From NCBI RefSeq assembly GCF_002278035.1, contig NZ_CP022603.1:1679501-1743500 (forward strand): a stretch of DNA of 64,000 nt. Direction: 5' to 3'. The first letter of the stretch is position 1. Each line of letters begins with the position of its first letter. The notes below the pieces were generated by a model. That model was not told the origin of the DNA and did no database searches. It was given only the letters and a program-made list of their open reading frames with translations. Source of the DNA: Ochrobactrum quorumnocens. GTDB lineage: Bacteria; Pseudomonadota; Alphaproteobacteria; Rhizobiales; Rhizobiaceae. Both the position numbers and the translations under genes were made by a program. Below, piece after piece: positions 18,724 through 27,359 of the stretch.

Positions 18724-19548
18724 ATGCATAACGTAACAACAAATGGTGCCACCATCCCCGCCCTCGGCCTAGGCACTTTCCGTATGCCTGGCGAGGATGT
18801 ACTTCGCATCGTCCCAGACGCGCTCAAGGCTGGCTTCCGGCATGTCGATACCGCGCAGATTTATGGCAATGAAGCCGAAGTCGGTGAAGCAATTGCGACG
18901 TCCGGCATCCAGCGCGGTGAAATTTTCCTGACCACAAAAGTCTGGGTCGATAATTACAAGCACGATGCTTTCATCGCGTCTGTTGATGAAAGCCTTGCCA
19001 AGCTCAAGACCGATTATGTTGATCTGCTGCTTCTGCATTGGCCTAATAAGGCTGTGTCGCTCGCCGAGCAGATCGGTGCGCTCAACGAAGTCGCAAAGGC
19101 TGGCAAGGTCCGTCACATCGGGGTGTCGAACTTCAACACTGTACTGATGGCAGAAGCAAAGGCGCTGTCCGATCTGCCGCTGGTGACGAACCAGATCGAA
19201 TATCACCCGTATTTGAGCCAGCGTGCCGTGATTGAAGCGGCTCATGCTGCCGGAATGTCGATCACCGGCTATTATGCGATGGCCGACGGCAAAGTGTTTA
19301 GCGATGCAGTCCTCAAGGACATCGCTGCAGCGCACGGAAAATCGGTCGCGCAGGTGGTTCTTCGCTGGCTGGTCCAGCAGGATAATGTGATATCGCTGTC
19401 CAAGACGGTTAGCGAGGCACGAATTCGGGAAAATCTAGCCATTTTCGACTTTGCATTAACTGAGCCGGAAATGCAGGCGATCCACGCGCTTGCCAAGCCC
19501 GATGGACGCATTGTCAGCCCGGACGGGCTCGCCCCTCAGTGGGACTAA
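18724..19548 (+). CDS. Aldo/keto reductase (2,5-diketo-D-gluconate reductase family)
   Basis: This 274-residue NADPH-dependent TIM-barrel reductase carries the AKR tetrad: Asp and Tyr in HVDTAQIYGNEAEVG, Lys in TTKVWVDN and His in LLLHWPNK. The phosphate-binding SLSKTVSEARIREN is also present. It resembles DkgB and reduces small aldehydes or ketones. AGGA lies upstream of the ATG. It is co-transcribed with the MFS exporter and closed by a strong terminator. Exact substrates cannot be told. Confidence 0.92.
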   Translation: MHNVTTNGATIPALGLGTFRMPGEDVLRIVPDALKAGFRHVDTAQIYGNEAEVGEAIATSGIQRGEIFLTTKVWVDNYKHDAFIASVDESLAKLKTDYVDLLLLHWPNKAVSLAEQIGALNEVAKAGKVRHIGVSNFNTVLMAEAKALSDLPLVTNQIEYHPYLSQRAVIEAAHAAGMSITGYYAMADGKVFSDAVLKDIAAAHGKSVAQVVLRWLVQQDNVISLSKTVSEARIRENLAIFDFALTEPEMQAIHALAKPDGRIVSPDGLAPQWD

Positions 19549-19555
19549 ATACAGT

Positions 19556-19580
19556 AAGGACGGCGAAAGCCGTCCTTTTT
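19556..19580 (+). terminator. Rho-independent terminator after the aldo/keto reductase gene
   Basis: AAGGACGGC-GAAA-GCCGTCCTT is followed by TTT. This stable GAAA-tetraloop stem lies 8 bp after the stop. Confidence 0.9.
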
Positions 19581-19591
19581 CTTGTTCGGGT

Positions 19592-21229
19592 TTAGCGCTG
19601 CACTTTCATGCCGAGATAAATGCTGTTGGCATGATATTCACGATACGAGACCTGGCTGGTCTGGAACTCATGACGCAGTCGCGCATCAAAGCCGACAAAA
19701 CGATTGATCCAGTAAGTCGCGCCGACTTGAGCGCCGATTGTATAGTCGGTACCGGTGCCATCCTTGTTGTCGCGGACATTAAGATCGAGCTTACCGTTGA
19801 AGCTCAGGTCTGAACGCACCTTCCGCGTGACTTCGAGGCTCGCAAAGTGCAGAAGCGCACCGGAAACGCCAGGTGTCGTAGAGGTATCGACCGTGGTTTG
19901 CGCATAAAGCTGCACATCAGTTCCGCGTAAAGGCGACCAGTTGATCGAAGCTGCAAGCGATGGGCCACTGACATCGCTCAGTCGGGAATCATCGCTATTG
20001 GCGCGCATGAAGCCAGCGGAAAATTCACCGTTGAACTTTTCACCCCGGTCGAACATCAATCCGCCGCGCACCGCATATTGTGAGCCACTGCGTTCATAGC
20101 CGTTGCTGTCCTGGCGTTCATCGAACATGCGCTTGCCCAGCTCAACTTCGGCAAAGGGCTTGAGTGCGGGGGAAATGGCAAAGCCACCGCGCAGCGTTAT
20201 GCTGGCATAGGTGTTGTCGCGATCTTTCTGATTGACGGTGCCACCCGAAGATAGTTCTGCATCGCCATACATTTCATGCTCGACGCGTCCCGTTGCGCGA
20301 CCAAAAAGCAAGCCGGTGTCGCGTTCGATACCAATGCTACCATTGATGGTGTGAACAAGCGGACGTTTGAGAGCATCGGTTACACCGTTCGGGCTTGATG
20401 CACTTTCGCGGCGCAGTTTGTAGCCTGCGCCCGCATTGACTGTTGTCTGGTCACTAAGATCAAAGCGAAGATTGCCCTGAACATCGACGCGGGGCTCGGA
20501 CACGTCCTGACCAGAGATCGACTTGCTCAAAGTACCCGAAGCATTCAGCGTTGCCTGATGACGCCCCCAATCGGATTCTGCATTGAGGCGCAACGTTGTT
20601 TCTGAGAGGATGGCGCTCGAACCAGTTGAGCTGTTATCGCCATTTGTTGTGGCGCGAATGCCCTGTTCAATTGTCGGGCGCAGCACGAATGTGCCTACTC
20701 GAACACCTAAGGGTGCAAAGGGATCAGCTTCAGGTGTTGCACGGCGACCTTGCTCTGGAATGGCGGGCAGGTTTTCGCGGCGTGCGCGACCGGTGTCATT
20801 CTGTTCTTCCGTTGTAACAGCACCGACGCGCATATTGTCCGTCGAAAGGAAGGGCTGAGTTTCCTCGTCTTCAACTGGTGCTGCCTGTGCTGGTTCGGTG
20901 GACTGTGGCTGGGCAGTGCTGTCGGCAGGTGGCGTATAGGAACTATCCGCGAAATCAGCTGATGCGGGCGCGTTCGGGTCGACTGGGTCAATATCGTGAT
21001 TTGCGGTCTGGTCGGGTGAAGAAACGGAGAGGTTGTCTTCGTCCATGCTGCCACGCAGTTGGGTATCCTGAGAAAAGGCCGTCGAATTGCTGATTGCCAA
21101 AGCACACCCAGCCAGCAGCAGGCATCGCAACCTGCGGGCAAAAGGCGATGATCCGCCGGATGGGGAATTGGCAAAAAGCATATTGTCTTCAAACCGTTGC
21201 AACGTGGTAAGTGAACGGTAAACGGACAT
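19592..21229 (-). CDS. Outer-membrane beta-barrel protein with acidic N-terminal linker
   Basis: This protein is about 545 residues. After a signal region (RCLLLAGCALAISNSTAFS) comes an Asp/Pro/Gln/Thr-rich, probably disordered stretch of about 150 residues. A region of alternating amphipathic strands follows, with many aromatic ends (about 360 residues). This matches the uncharacterised COG5338-type outer-membrane barrel proteins of Rhizobiales; the function is unknown. The ATG at 21229 was chosen because the longer frame would run into kdsD's upstream region, but the ribosome site is weak. It is divergent from kdsD, whose product is needed for Kdo in LPS. Confidence 0.7.
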   Translation of the reverse strand: MSVYRSLTTLQRFEDNMLFANSPSGGSSPFARRLRCLLLAGCALAISNSTAFSQDTQLRGSMDEDNLSVSSPDQTANHDIDPVDPNAPASADFADSSYTPPADSTAQPQSTEPAQAAPVEDEETQPFLSTDNMRVGAVTTEEQNDTGRARRENLPAIPEQGRRATPEADPFAPLGVRVGTFVLRPTIEQGIRATTNGDNSSTGSSAILSETTLRLNAESDWGRHQATLNASGTLSKSISGQDVSEPRVDVQGNLRFDLSDQTTVNAGAGYKLRRESASSPNGVTDALKRPLVHTINGSIGIERDTGLLFGRATGRVEHEMYGDAELSSGGTVNQKDRDNTYASITLRGGFAISPALKPFAEVELGKRMFDERQDSNGYERSGSQYAVRGGLMFDRGEKFNGEFSAGFMRANSDDSRLSDVSGPSLAASINWSPLRGTDVQLYAQTTVDTSTTPGVSGALLHFASLEVTRKVRSDLSFNGKLDLNVRDNKDGTGTDYTIGAQVGATYWINRFVGFDARLRHEFQTSQVSYREYHANSIYLGMKVQR

Positions 21230-21325
21230 GGTTAATTCTTTATTGATAATTGCCTCTTGAGTGTTGGTAATGTGCGGCAACAAAAGCTTGGACAAGCAGC
21301 AATGAAGGCGCTAACCGTTTGCGTC

Positions 21326-22327
21326 ATGACAAAGCTCGACACGACACAAGAAGCCGCGCCTGCGGAGGATTTGATTGCCTCGGCTCTGCGTACGATCCGG
21401 ACCGAAAATGCAGGCCTTGTGGCGCTCGAAGAAGCGCTGAACAATGGCCTCTCTGCCCCGTTCGCGGAAGCAGTCAGGACGATTGTTGCCTCAAAGGGCC
21501 GTCTGGTTGTTACTGGCGTTGGCAAAAGCGGCCATATCGGCACCAAGCTTGCTGCCACGTTTGCCTCCACCGGGACATCGGCCTTCTTTGTGCATTCGGC
21601 AGAAGCCAACCACGGTGATCTTGGGATGGTTGGCCGTGATGATGTGATCCTCGCCCTTTCATGGTCGGGCGAAACGGCTGAACTCAAAGGCATTGTCAAT
21701 TATTCGCAACGCTTCCGCATTCCGCTGATCGCCATTACGGCGGGCGAAGAATCGGCGCTTGGAAGAGCTGCAAATGTTGCTTTGATTTTACCAAAGGCAC
21801 AGGAAGCCTGTCCGCATGGTTTGGCTCCGACGACATCGACAATGATGCAGCTTGCCATTGGTGATGCATTGGCCATAGCACTTCTTGAAGCACGCGGTTT
21901 CAGCCCGACAGATTTCAAGACTTTCCATCCGGGCGGTTCGCTTGGTGCGAGTCTTACCCATGTTCGCGAGATCATGCATAAGGGCGAACGTCTGCCGCTG
22001 GTCACAGTGGGCACATTGATGCCAGATGCCATGAAGGTTCAGGCTCAAAAGAGCTTTGGCTGCGTGATTGTCGTCAACGACGACGGTACGTTGGCTGGAA
22101 TTGTCACCGATGGTGATATTTCGCGCAATCTGAGCCGCAATCTCTCGGAACTTTCTGTCAATGATATCATGACACGCAAGCCCCGAACGGTAGATCAGAA
22201 TCTGCTTGCTAGCGCTGCCTTAAGCATACTCAACGAGCACCATATTGGTGCACTGATTGTGGTTGAAGACAATCGACCGATTGGCCTCGTGCACTTCCAT
22301 GATCTGCTGCGCATTGGGGTGGCTTGA
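21326..22327 (+). CDS. kdsD: Arabinose-5-phosphate isomerase (KpsF/GutQ family)
   Basis: This 333-residue enzyme should interconvert D-ribulose-5-phosphate and D-arabinose-5-phosphate, the first step to Kdo for LPS. An N-terminal SIS domain carries VTGVGKSGHIGTKLAATF and ALSWSGETAEL. Two C-terminal CBS domains follow (QKSFGCVIVVNDDGTLAGIV and LLASAALSILNEHHIGALIV). The ATG at 21326 (MTKLDT) gives family length; the frame is open upstream to 21257 without conserved sequence. Confidence 0.93.
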   Translation: MTKLDTTQEAAPAEDLIASALRTIRTENAGLVALEEALNNGLSAPFAEAVRTIVASKGRLVVTGVGKSGHIGTKLAATFASTGTSAFFVHSAEANHGDLGMVGRDDVILALSWSGETAELKGIVNYSQRFRIPLIAITAGEESALGRAANVALILPKAQEACPHGLAPTTSTMMQLAIGDALAIALLEARGFSPTDFKTFHPGGSLGASLTHVREIMHKGERLPLVTVGTLMPDAMKVQAQKSFGCVIVVNDDGTLAGIVTDGDISRNLSRNLSELSVNDIMTRKPRTVDQNLLASAALSILNEHHIGALIVVEDNRPIGLVHFHDLLRIGVA

Positions 22328-22432
22328 AGGTTGGGGGAATAGGGCAGTAAGGGAAGAGGCCAGTATGTTTTACTGTGGATGCGATCACATCCCGTGCATT
22401 AAACCACAGGCTGGATTCTTATCCTTACTGCC

Positions 22433-22891
22433 TTAAATCGCCACTTCAACTTCGAGAGTAATTGGATCAAATGACACGACCCGCACTTCTGTGCCTGCGG
22501 GGAGGTCAGGGCCTCTGACGCGCCATGTCGTGTCGTTGATATGGATACGCCCGCGTCCATTGACGATAGGTTCATTCAAAGTCGCACGCTGACCGACAAG
22601 CTGGTCGCCACGACGGTTGAGCAGCGGCTCTTCCTGCTGATCATTGAAGCCGAAAAAGCGTCGGCCTGCCAGCACGAACGAAATGGCGAGAATGAGAAAC
22701 AGCACAGTCTGCACTTGCCAGCCAAAGCCGATTATTGAGCCGAGCAGGAAGGCGAGCCCACCTGTGACAAGGGCGGCAAGGCCGAACCAGATGAAGAAAA
22801 AGCCGGGCGCCATAATTTCCAGAATGAGCAGGACAAGTCCTAAAACGAACCAGCCCCAAAGCCCAAGCTGTGACAGGAAATGAATAATCAT
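22433..22891 (-). CDS. NfeD-like membrane protein
   Basis: This 152-residue protein has three or so N-terminal transmembrane helices (FVLGLVLLILEIMAPGFFFIW) and a C-terminal OB-fold domain with GQRATLNEPI and GRGRIHINDTTWRV. This is the short NfeD type that partners SPFH/band-7 proteins in membrane microdomains. The gene lies 14 bp downstream of the SPFH gene on the same strand, the conserved pairing. Its exact role is not known. Confidence 0.9.
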   Translation of the reverse strand: MIIHFLSQLGLWGWFVLGLVLLILEIMAPGFFFIWFGLAALVTGGLAFLLGSIIGFGWQVQTVLFLILAISFVLAGRRFFGFNDQQEEPLLNRRGDQLVGQRATLNEPIVNGRGRIHINDTTWRVRGPDLPAGTEVRVVSFDPITLEVEVAI

Positions 22892-22905
22892 GACGCCCTG
22901 CCTGA

Positions 22906-23895
22906 CTAACTGCGATTGGTGGTTGGAACGCTGCGCGAGCGCGGAGCAGATGCAGCAGGCGTTGGATCAACCGGATTGTTGCTGGGGCCAAAGACCTCCT
23001 TGGCGATTGCTCCGATACCGCCCAGAGAGCCAATAAGTGCACTCGCCTCAAGCGGCATCAGAATGACTTTCTGGTTCTTGGCGCTCGCGATATTGCTAAG
23101 TGCCTCTGTGTATTTCTGTGCCACAAAGTAATTGAGCGCCTGAACATTGCCATTTGCAACCGCTTCGGAAACCATTGTGGTCGCCTTGGCTTCCGCCTCG
23201 GCCAGACGTTCACGAGCTTCAGCTTCGCGCTTTGCGGCCTCAAGCTTGCCTTCTGCTTCCAAAATCTGCGACTGTTTCTGACCTTCAGCGCGCAAAATCT
23301 GCGCATTGCGGTCGCCTTCTGCTTCAAGAACCTGTGCACGCTTGTCACGTTCGGCCTTCATCTGGCGGCCCATCGAACTGATAATATCGGCAGGTGGATT
23401 GATGTCTTTGATTTCGACGCGGGTCATTTTCAGACCCCATGGGTGCGCTGCGTCATCGACAACACGCAGCAAGCGATCATTGATTGCATCACGGTTAGAA
23501 AGCAGTTCGTCCAAATCCATAGAACCCATAACACTACGAATATTGGTCATGGTGAGGTTGAGAATTGCATACTGCAGATCTGATACCTGATAGGCGGCTT
23601 GAGCCGCATTGAGCACCTGATAAAAGGCCACGCCATCAACACCGACAATGGCGTTGTCGCGCGTGATGACTTCCTGTGTCTGCACATCAAGCACCTGCTC
23701 CATCATGTTAAGACGGGCACCGATCCGGTCGAAAAACGGAACGATCAGGTTAAGGCCCGGCATAAGCGTGCGCGTATAACGGCCAAAGCGTTCCACCGTG
23801 TAATTGTAACCCTGCGGCACAGTCTTGATCCCGGCAAAAAGCGTTGCGAGAACAAGTGCGGCCAAAATCAATAGCGTGATATCAAAACCAGTCAT
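22906..23895 (-). CDS. qmcA: SPFH/band-7 membrane protein (QmcA/stomatin-like)
   Basis: This 329-residue protein has one N-terminal membrane helix (ITLLILAALVLATLFAGI), then the band-7 domain with VPQGYNYTVERFGRYTRTL. A long Glu/Ala/Lys-rich coiled coil follows (about residues 175-245) and then a C-terminal helix. Such proteins oligomerise in the inner membrane and are linked to FtsH protease control and membrane organisation. GAGGGGA precedes the ATG. It forms an operon with the NfeD gene. Confidence 0.9.
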   Translation of the reverse strand: MTGFDITLLILAALVLATLFAGIKTVPQGYNYTVERFGRYTRTLMPGLNLIVPFFDRIGARLNMMEQVLDVQTQEVITRDNAIVGVDGVAFYQVLNAAQAAYQVSDLQYAILNLTMTNIRSVMGSMDLDELLSNRDAINDRLLRVVDDAAHPWGLKMTRVEIKDINPPADIISSMGRQMKAERDKRAQVLEAEGDRNAQILRAEGQKQSQILEAEGKLEAAKREAEARERLAEAEAKATTMVSEAVANGNVQALNYFVAQKYTEALSNIASAKNQKVILMPLEASALIGSLGGIGAIAKEVFGPSNNPVDPTPAASAPRSRSVPTTNRS

Positions 23896-23965
23896 TATGT
23901 AGTCCCCTCAGTAAAGGCATAAGCGAACATGCTGCCTTATTCACCTATTGCCCTATTGCCTTAAA

Positions 23966-25003
23966 TCAAACCCAGCCCTGCAATTCGCGTCGTACGAGCG
24001 TTTCGATAACTTTCATACCCTCAACGCTATCGTTAAGGCATGGAATGTGGCTGAAATTTTCGCCGCCTGCCTCATGGAACGCTTCGGCAGCTTCGTGGCC
24101 GATTTCATCGACGGTTTCCAGACAATCTACCACAAAGCCAGGATTGAGTACGGCAACTGATTTGACGCCCTGCTTGGCCAATTCTTCCAGCGTCTCATCG
24201 GTATAGGGCTGGAGCCATTCTTCGGGCCCGAAACGGGACTGGAAGGTCGATCGGAACTGCTTGTCATCCATGCCAAGGCGCGCGCGCAAAAGCCGTGATG
24301 TTTCAAGGCATTGTGCGCGATATGGATCGCCCTTGTCAGAATAGCTTTTCGGAATGCCGTGATAAGATGCGAGGATCACTTCCGGTTTGAAATCGAGCGT
24401 TGCCAGATGCTTCTCAATCGATTGTGCGAGCGCCTCGATATAGACGGGCTCCACTTCATACGAAGGGATGGTGCGAACGGCTGGCATGAAGCGCTTTTTC
24501 ATCAGCACTTCAAAGAACTTGTCATTCACAGTGGCGGTTGTTGTCGCCGAATATTGCGGATAGAGCGGGAACATCACGATGCGTTCGCAGCCCTGCTTCA
24601 ACAGACGATCCGTTACTTCTTCAATCGAAGGCTGACCATAGCGCATGGCCCATTCAACAATGACATTTGGATGGTCTTTGAGCGCAACAGCGAGTTTTTC
24701 GCCTTGCGCACGCGTATAGGTACGCAAGGGCGATTCATTCTTCTCGCGGTTCCAGATACGATCATAGAGCGCGCCGGAGCGCTTCGGGCGGGTATTGAGA
24801 ACGATGCCGTAAAGAATCGGATACCAGAAAAGGCGCGGCCATTCGATGACGCGACGGTCGGAAAGGAATTCGGCCAAATAACGCCGCATCGGGGCGTAGC
24901 TCGTGCCATCGGGCGTGCCAAGATTGACAAGCAGAACGCCCACTTTAGGTTGTTTCGTACCGCTGGTGCTCAGATTGGCGGTCACTTTATCTGTCTCACT
25001 CAT
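23966..25003 (-). CDS. hemH: Ferrochelatase
   Basis: This enzyme inserts Fe2+ into protoporphyrin IX, the last step of haem synthesis, at the inner membrane. It is 345 residues. GVLLVNLGTPD opens the chelatase domain, ILASYHGIPKSYSDKGDPY carries the catalytic His, and the later QSRFGPEEWLQPYT block is also typical. The conserved Glu lies within the C-terminal NPGFVVDCLETVDEIGHEA. GGAG is 8 nt before the ATG. It is a single gene flanked by noncoding DNA. Confidence 0.97.
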   Translation of the reverse strand: MSETDKVTANLSTSGTKQPKVGVLLVNLGTPDGTSYAPMRRYLAEFLSDRRVIEWPRLFWYPILYGIVLNTRPKRSGALYDRIWNREKNESPLRTYTRAQGEKLAVALKDHPNVIVEWAMRYGQPSIEEVTDRLLKQGCERIVMFPLYPQYSATTTATVNDKFFEVLMKKRFMPAVRTIPSYEVEPVYIEALAQSIEKHLATLDFKPEVILASYHGIPKSYSDKGDPYRAQCLETSRLLRARLGMDDKQFRSTFQSRFGPEEWLQPYTDETLEELAKQGVKSVAVLNPGFVVDCLETVDEIGHEAAEAFHEAGGENFSHIPCLNDSVEGMKVIETLVRRELQGWV

Positions 25004-25106
25004 ATTCCGACTCCTGCTTTGCCGGAAAACTAGACAAAAACAGGCAAATTACAATCCTAACAATAGCCACGGCAGCTGAATTGTCGGGTAATCGATAAAA
25101 CAACCC

Positions 25107-25142
25107 ATAAAAAAACGGCACACGCTAAAGGCGCATGCCGTT
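25107..25142 (-). terminator. Rho-independent terminator after omp10
   Basis: On the minus strand AACGGCA-TGCGCCTTTAGCGTG-TGCCGTT is followed by a run of T, 23 bp after the omp10 stop. Confidence 0.85.
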
Positions 25143-25164
25143 ATTGTTGTTACTCCGGTGCGTC

Positions 25165-25542
25165 TTAAGCGCGGCGGCTCAGCGAGAAACGCGAGCCTGC
25201 CGATGAAGTGCAGTTGAGCTGGTTCTGCGAAACGAGTGCACAGTTCACCCGCGAAGAGGTGCCGCGCACGATCGAACGCATATCGATCTCAACCAGCTGA
25301 GGCGACTGGTAGCGATAGTTACCCTCTGCCAACTTTTCGTTGGTGTCGGTTGAACGGGTTTCGAAAATGCCGCCGTTGAAGGAGGAAACGATACCGTTCG
25401 GATCAGCCCATTTGCCATCGATGCCAGCTGGCGCACGATTAACGACAGGGACATTGCCACCACCGCCAGGGCCGGTCGCAACACATCCTGCAAGCGCGAG
25501 CGATACGATTGCCGTAGAGCCAATGATGCGGAAGCGTTTCAT
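25165..25542 (-). CDS. omp10: Outer-membrane lipoprotein Omp10
   Basis: This protein is 125 residues. It has a lipoprotein signal with lipobox LALAGC (Cys20), a Gly/Pro linker, then GIVSSFNGGIFETRSTDTNEK and the end CTSSAGSRFSLSRR. This is the small minor outer-membrane lipoprotein known from Brucella as Omp10, which belongs to the proteinase-inhibitor-like AprI/Inh fold group. The start at 25542 lies 9 nt from GGAG. It is monocistronic with its own terminator. The match to Brucella Omp10 is from memory of its sequence, not a search. Confidence 0.88.
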   Translation of the reverse strand: MKRFRIIGSTAIVSLALAGCVATGPGGGGNVPVVNRAPAGIDGKWADPNGIVSSFNGGIFETRSTDTNEKLAEGNYRYQSPQLVEIDMRSIVRGTSSRVNCALVSQNQLNCTSSAGSRFSLSRRA

Positions 25543-25660
25543 GTCCATCTTCTCCGTTAGAGTGTTTATCGTGTGATGTATGGAAATTTATACGAATACA
25601 AGCCCCTTTGAAGAGGATACCAGGAATGTTGCGAAACTGCCGCATTCGATACTGCCCGAC

Positions 25661-25754
25661 ATAAAGCGTGTCGTGTTTTTATCTGACACGCTTTATTCTT
25701 GGTTTTTAAGCATGTCTCCCAAAATCGGTTTCTACTTTTGAGAGACATGTTTTA
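25661..25754 (-). repeat. Palindromic intergenic repeat, copy 3
   Basis: On the minus strand it reads AACATGTCTCTCAAAAGTAG AAACCG ATTTTGGGAGACATGCTT, an imperfect palindrome. It ends at 25661 in an AGCGTGTC...GACACGCT inverted repeat. It lies between omp10 and the 3' end of hss. Confidence 0.7.
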
Positions 25755-25774
25755 CGTCGGGCAATCTATCTTAA

Positions 25775-27220
25775 TCAGCGTACCAGAATGTTTCGGAACT
25801 GCCAGGGGTCCTTTGTGTCGATATCTTCTTCAAACAGTTTGCCGCGACCTTCAAGCGGCGTCCAATCCGTATAATAGCCCTTGACCGGACCAAGATATGG
25901 CAACTGAACTTCGAGGCAGCGACGGTAATCGATTTCGTCGGTTTCAACGATACCGCTCTCAGGATTTTCCAGTGCCCAGACCATGCCGGCTAGAACCGAG
26001 GATGATACCTGCAGCCCTGTTGCATTCTGGTAGGGGGCAAGTTTGCGCGCTTCTTCGACGCTAAGCTGCGAGCCAAACCAATAGGCGTTCTTGTCGTGAC
26101 CATAGAGCAGCACGCCAAGCTCATCCGAGCCGTCGAGAATTTCAGATTCATCCAACACATGCTGTGCTGGTTGTGCTTTGCCGTTAGCGCCGAACATTTC
26201 ATCCAGCGACAGGATGGCGTCGTTGCAAGGATGATAAGCATAATTGCAGGTTGGGCGGTATTCGAGCTTGCCCTTTTTGTTGCGAACAGTGAAAAAATCC
26301 GCAATTGAAATTGCTTCATTGTGCGTTACGAGCAAACCAAATTGCGCACCATGGGTTGGGCACCATGTGCGAATGCGAGTGCTGCCGCCCGGTTGCTCAA
26401 GGAAGATAGCTGCCTTGTTGCCCTTCTTCTGCTTGCGGGCATTCTTCGGCTTCCAGTTTTCATGGCTGCCCCAGCCAAGTTCGGCAGGCTGCAACCCTTC
26501 CGCTATGAAGCCTTCGACGGACCAGGTGTTCCAAAATGTATCGAACGGCTTTGGTTCTTTAGCGCGCTGAGTATCGCGTTCGGCAATGTGAATGCCCTTC
26601 ACACCAGCCTTTTTCATTAGCTTCGCCCAGCCCTGACGGTCATCAGTTGCCGGTTCTTCAAAGTCGAGCTTGAGTTCGGTTGCGAGATCGATCAGCGCTT
26701 TCTTTACAAACCAGGACACCATGCCGGGATTTGCGCCACAGCAGGAAACGGCTGTCGGGCCGCCCGGATGTTTACGCTTTTCGGCACGGACGGTTTCGCG
26801 CAATGCATAGTTCGTGCGCGAGGCATTGTCGGCCTCTGCGTCGAAATAAAAGCCCAGCCAAGGTTCGACGACCGTATCAATGTAAAGCGCACCCTGTTCG
26901 CGGCTAAAGCGCAGCAAATCAAGCGAGCCAGTATCAATCGACAGATTGACGATGAATGGCTGACCACCTCCGTCCTTCAAAAGCGGGTCGAGGACGTCCT
27001 TGTAATTTTCAGGTGTGATCGCTTCGTTGATGAAGCGGATCTTCTTCTCGTCGAGAATTTTACGGTTTTTCTCGGATGGGTCGATAACGACCATACGGGA
27101 TTTGTCGAATTTGAAGTGGCGTTCAATCAGCGGCAGGGTACCGCGCCCGATCGAGCCAAAGCCGATCATGATAAGAGGGCCGGTAATTTCGCCATAGACT
27201 GGCCATTTCGCTTTCGCCAT
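25775..27220 (-). CDS. hss: Homospermidine synthase
   Basis: This enzyme joins two putrescine units (or putrescine and spermidine) in an NAD-dependent reaction to make sym-homospermidine, the main polyamine of many alphaproteobacteria. The 481-residue length is typical of bacterial HSS. An N-terminal Rossmann fold (GPLIMIGFGSIGRGTLPLI) is followed by VVIDPSEKNR and the saccharopine-dehydrogenase-like body with SCCGANPGMVSWFVKKAL. GGAGAG precedes the ATG. A 24-bp inverted repeat lies 38 bp upstream of the start. It links functionally to the ornithine decarboxylase gene at 46.2 kb, which makes putrescine. Confidence 0.95.
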   Translation of the reverse strand: MAKAKWPVYGEITGPLIMIGFGSIGRGTLPLIERHFKFDKSRMVVIDPSEKNRKILDEKKIRFINEAITPENYKDVLDPLLKDGGGQPFIVNLSIDTGSLDLLRFSREQGALYIDTVVEPWLGFYFDAEADNASRTNYALRETVRAEKRKHPGGPTAVSCCGANPGMVSWFVKKALIDLATELKLDFEEPATDDRQGWAKLMKKAGVKGIHIAERDTQRAKEPKPFDTFWNTWSVEGFIAEGLQPAELGWGSHENWKPKNARKQKKGNKAAIFLEQPGGSTRIRTWCPTHGAQFGLLVTHNEAISIADFFTVRNKKGKLEYRPTCNYAYHPCNDAILSLDEMFGANGKAQPAQHVLDESEILDGSDELGVLLYGHDKNAYWFGSQLSVEEARKLAPYQNATGLQVSSSVLAGMVWALENPESGIVETDEIDYRRCLEVQLPYLGPVKGYYTDWTPLEGRGKLFEEDIDTKDPWQFRNILVR

Positions 27221-27257
27221 TTTCTTTCTCTCTCCTGCTGCAAGGGTGCAGCGCTTG

Positions 27258-27281
27258 GCATTGTCACGAGTTGGACAATGC
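27258..27281. promoter_or_regulatory. Inverted repeat in the hss upstream region
   Basis: GCATTGTC and GACAATGC are perfect 8-bp arms with an 8-nt spacer, centred about 50 bp before the hss start. It could be an operator or a leader hairpin; there is no T-run. Confidence 0.45.
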
Positions 27282-27359
27282 TAATTTGCCACGATAGCAC
27301 AGGTTCATAGAAAGAAAGAAACGTCACAAGCCTATGACATGAATACGTGTTTAACGAAT

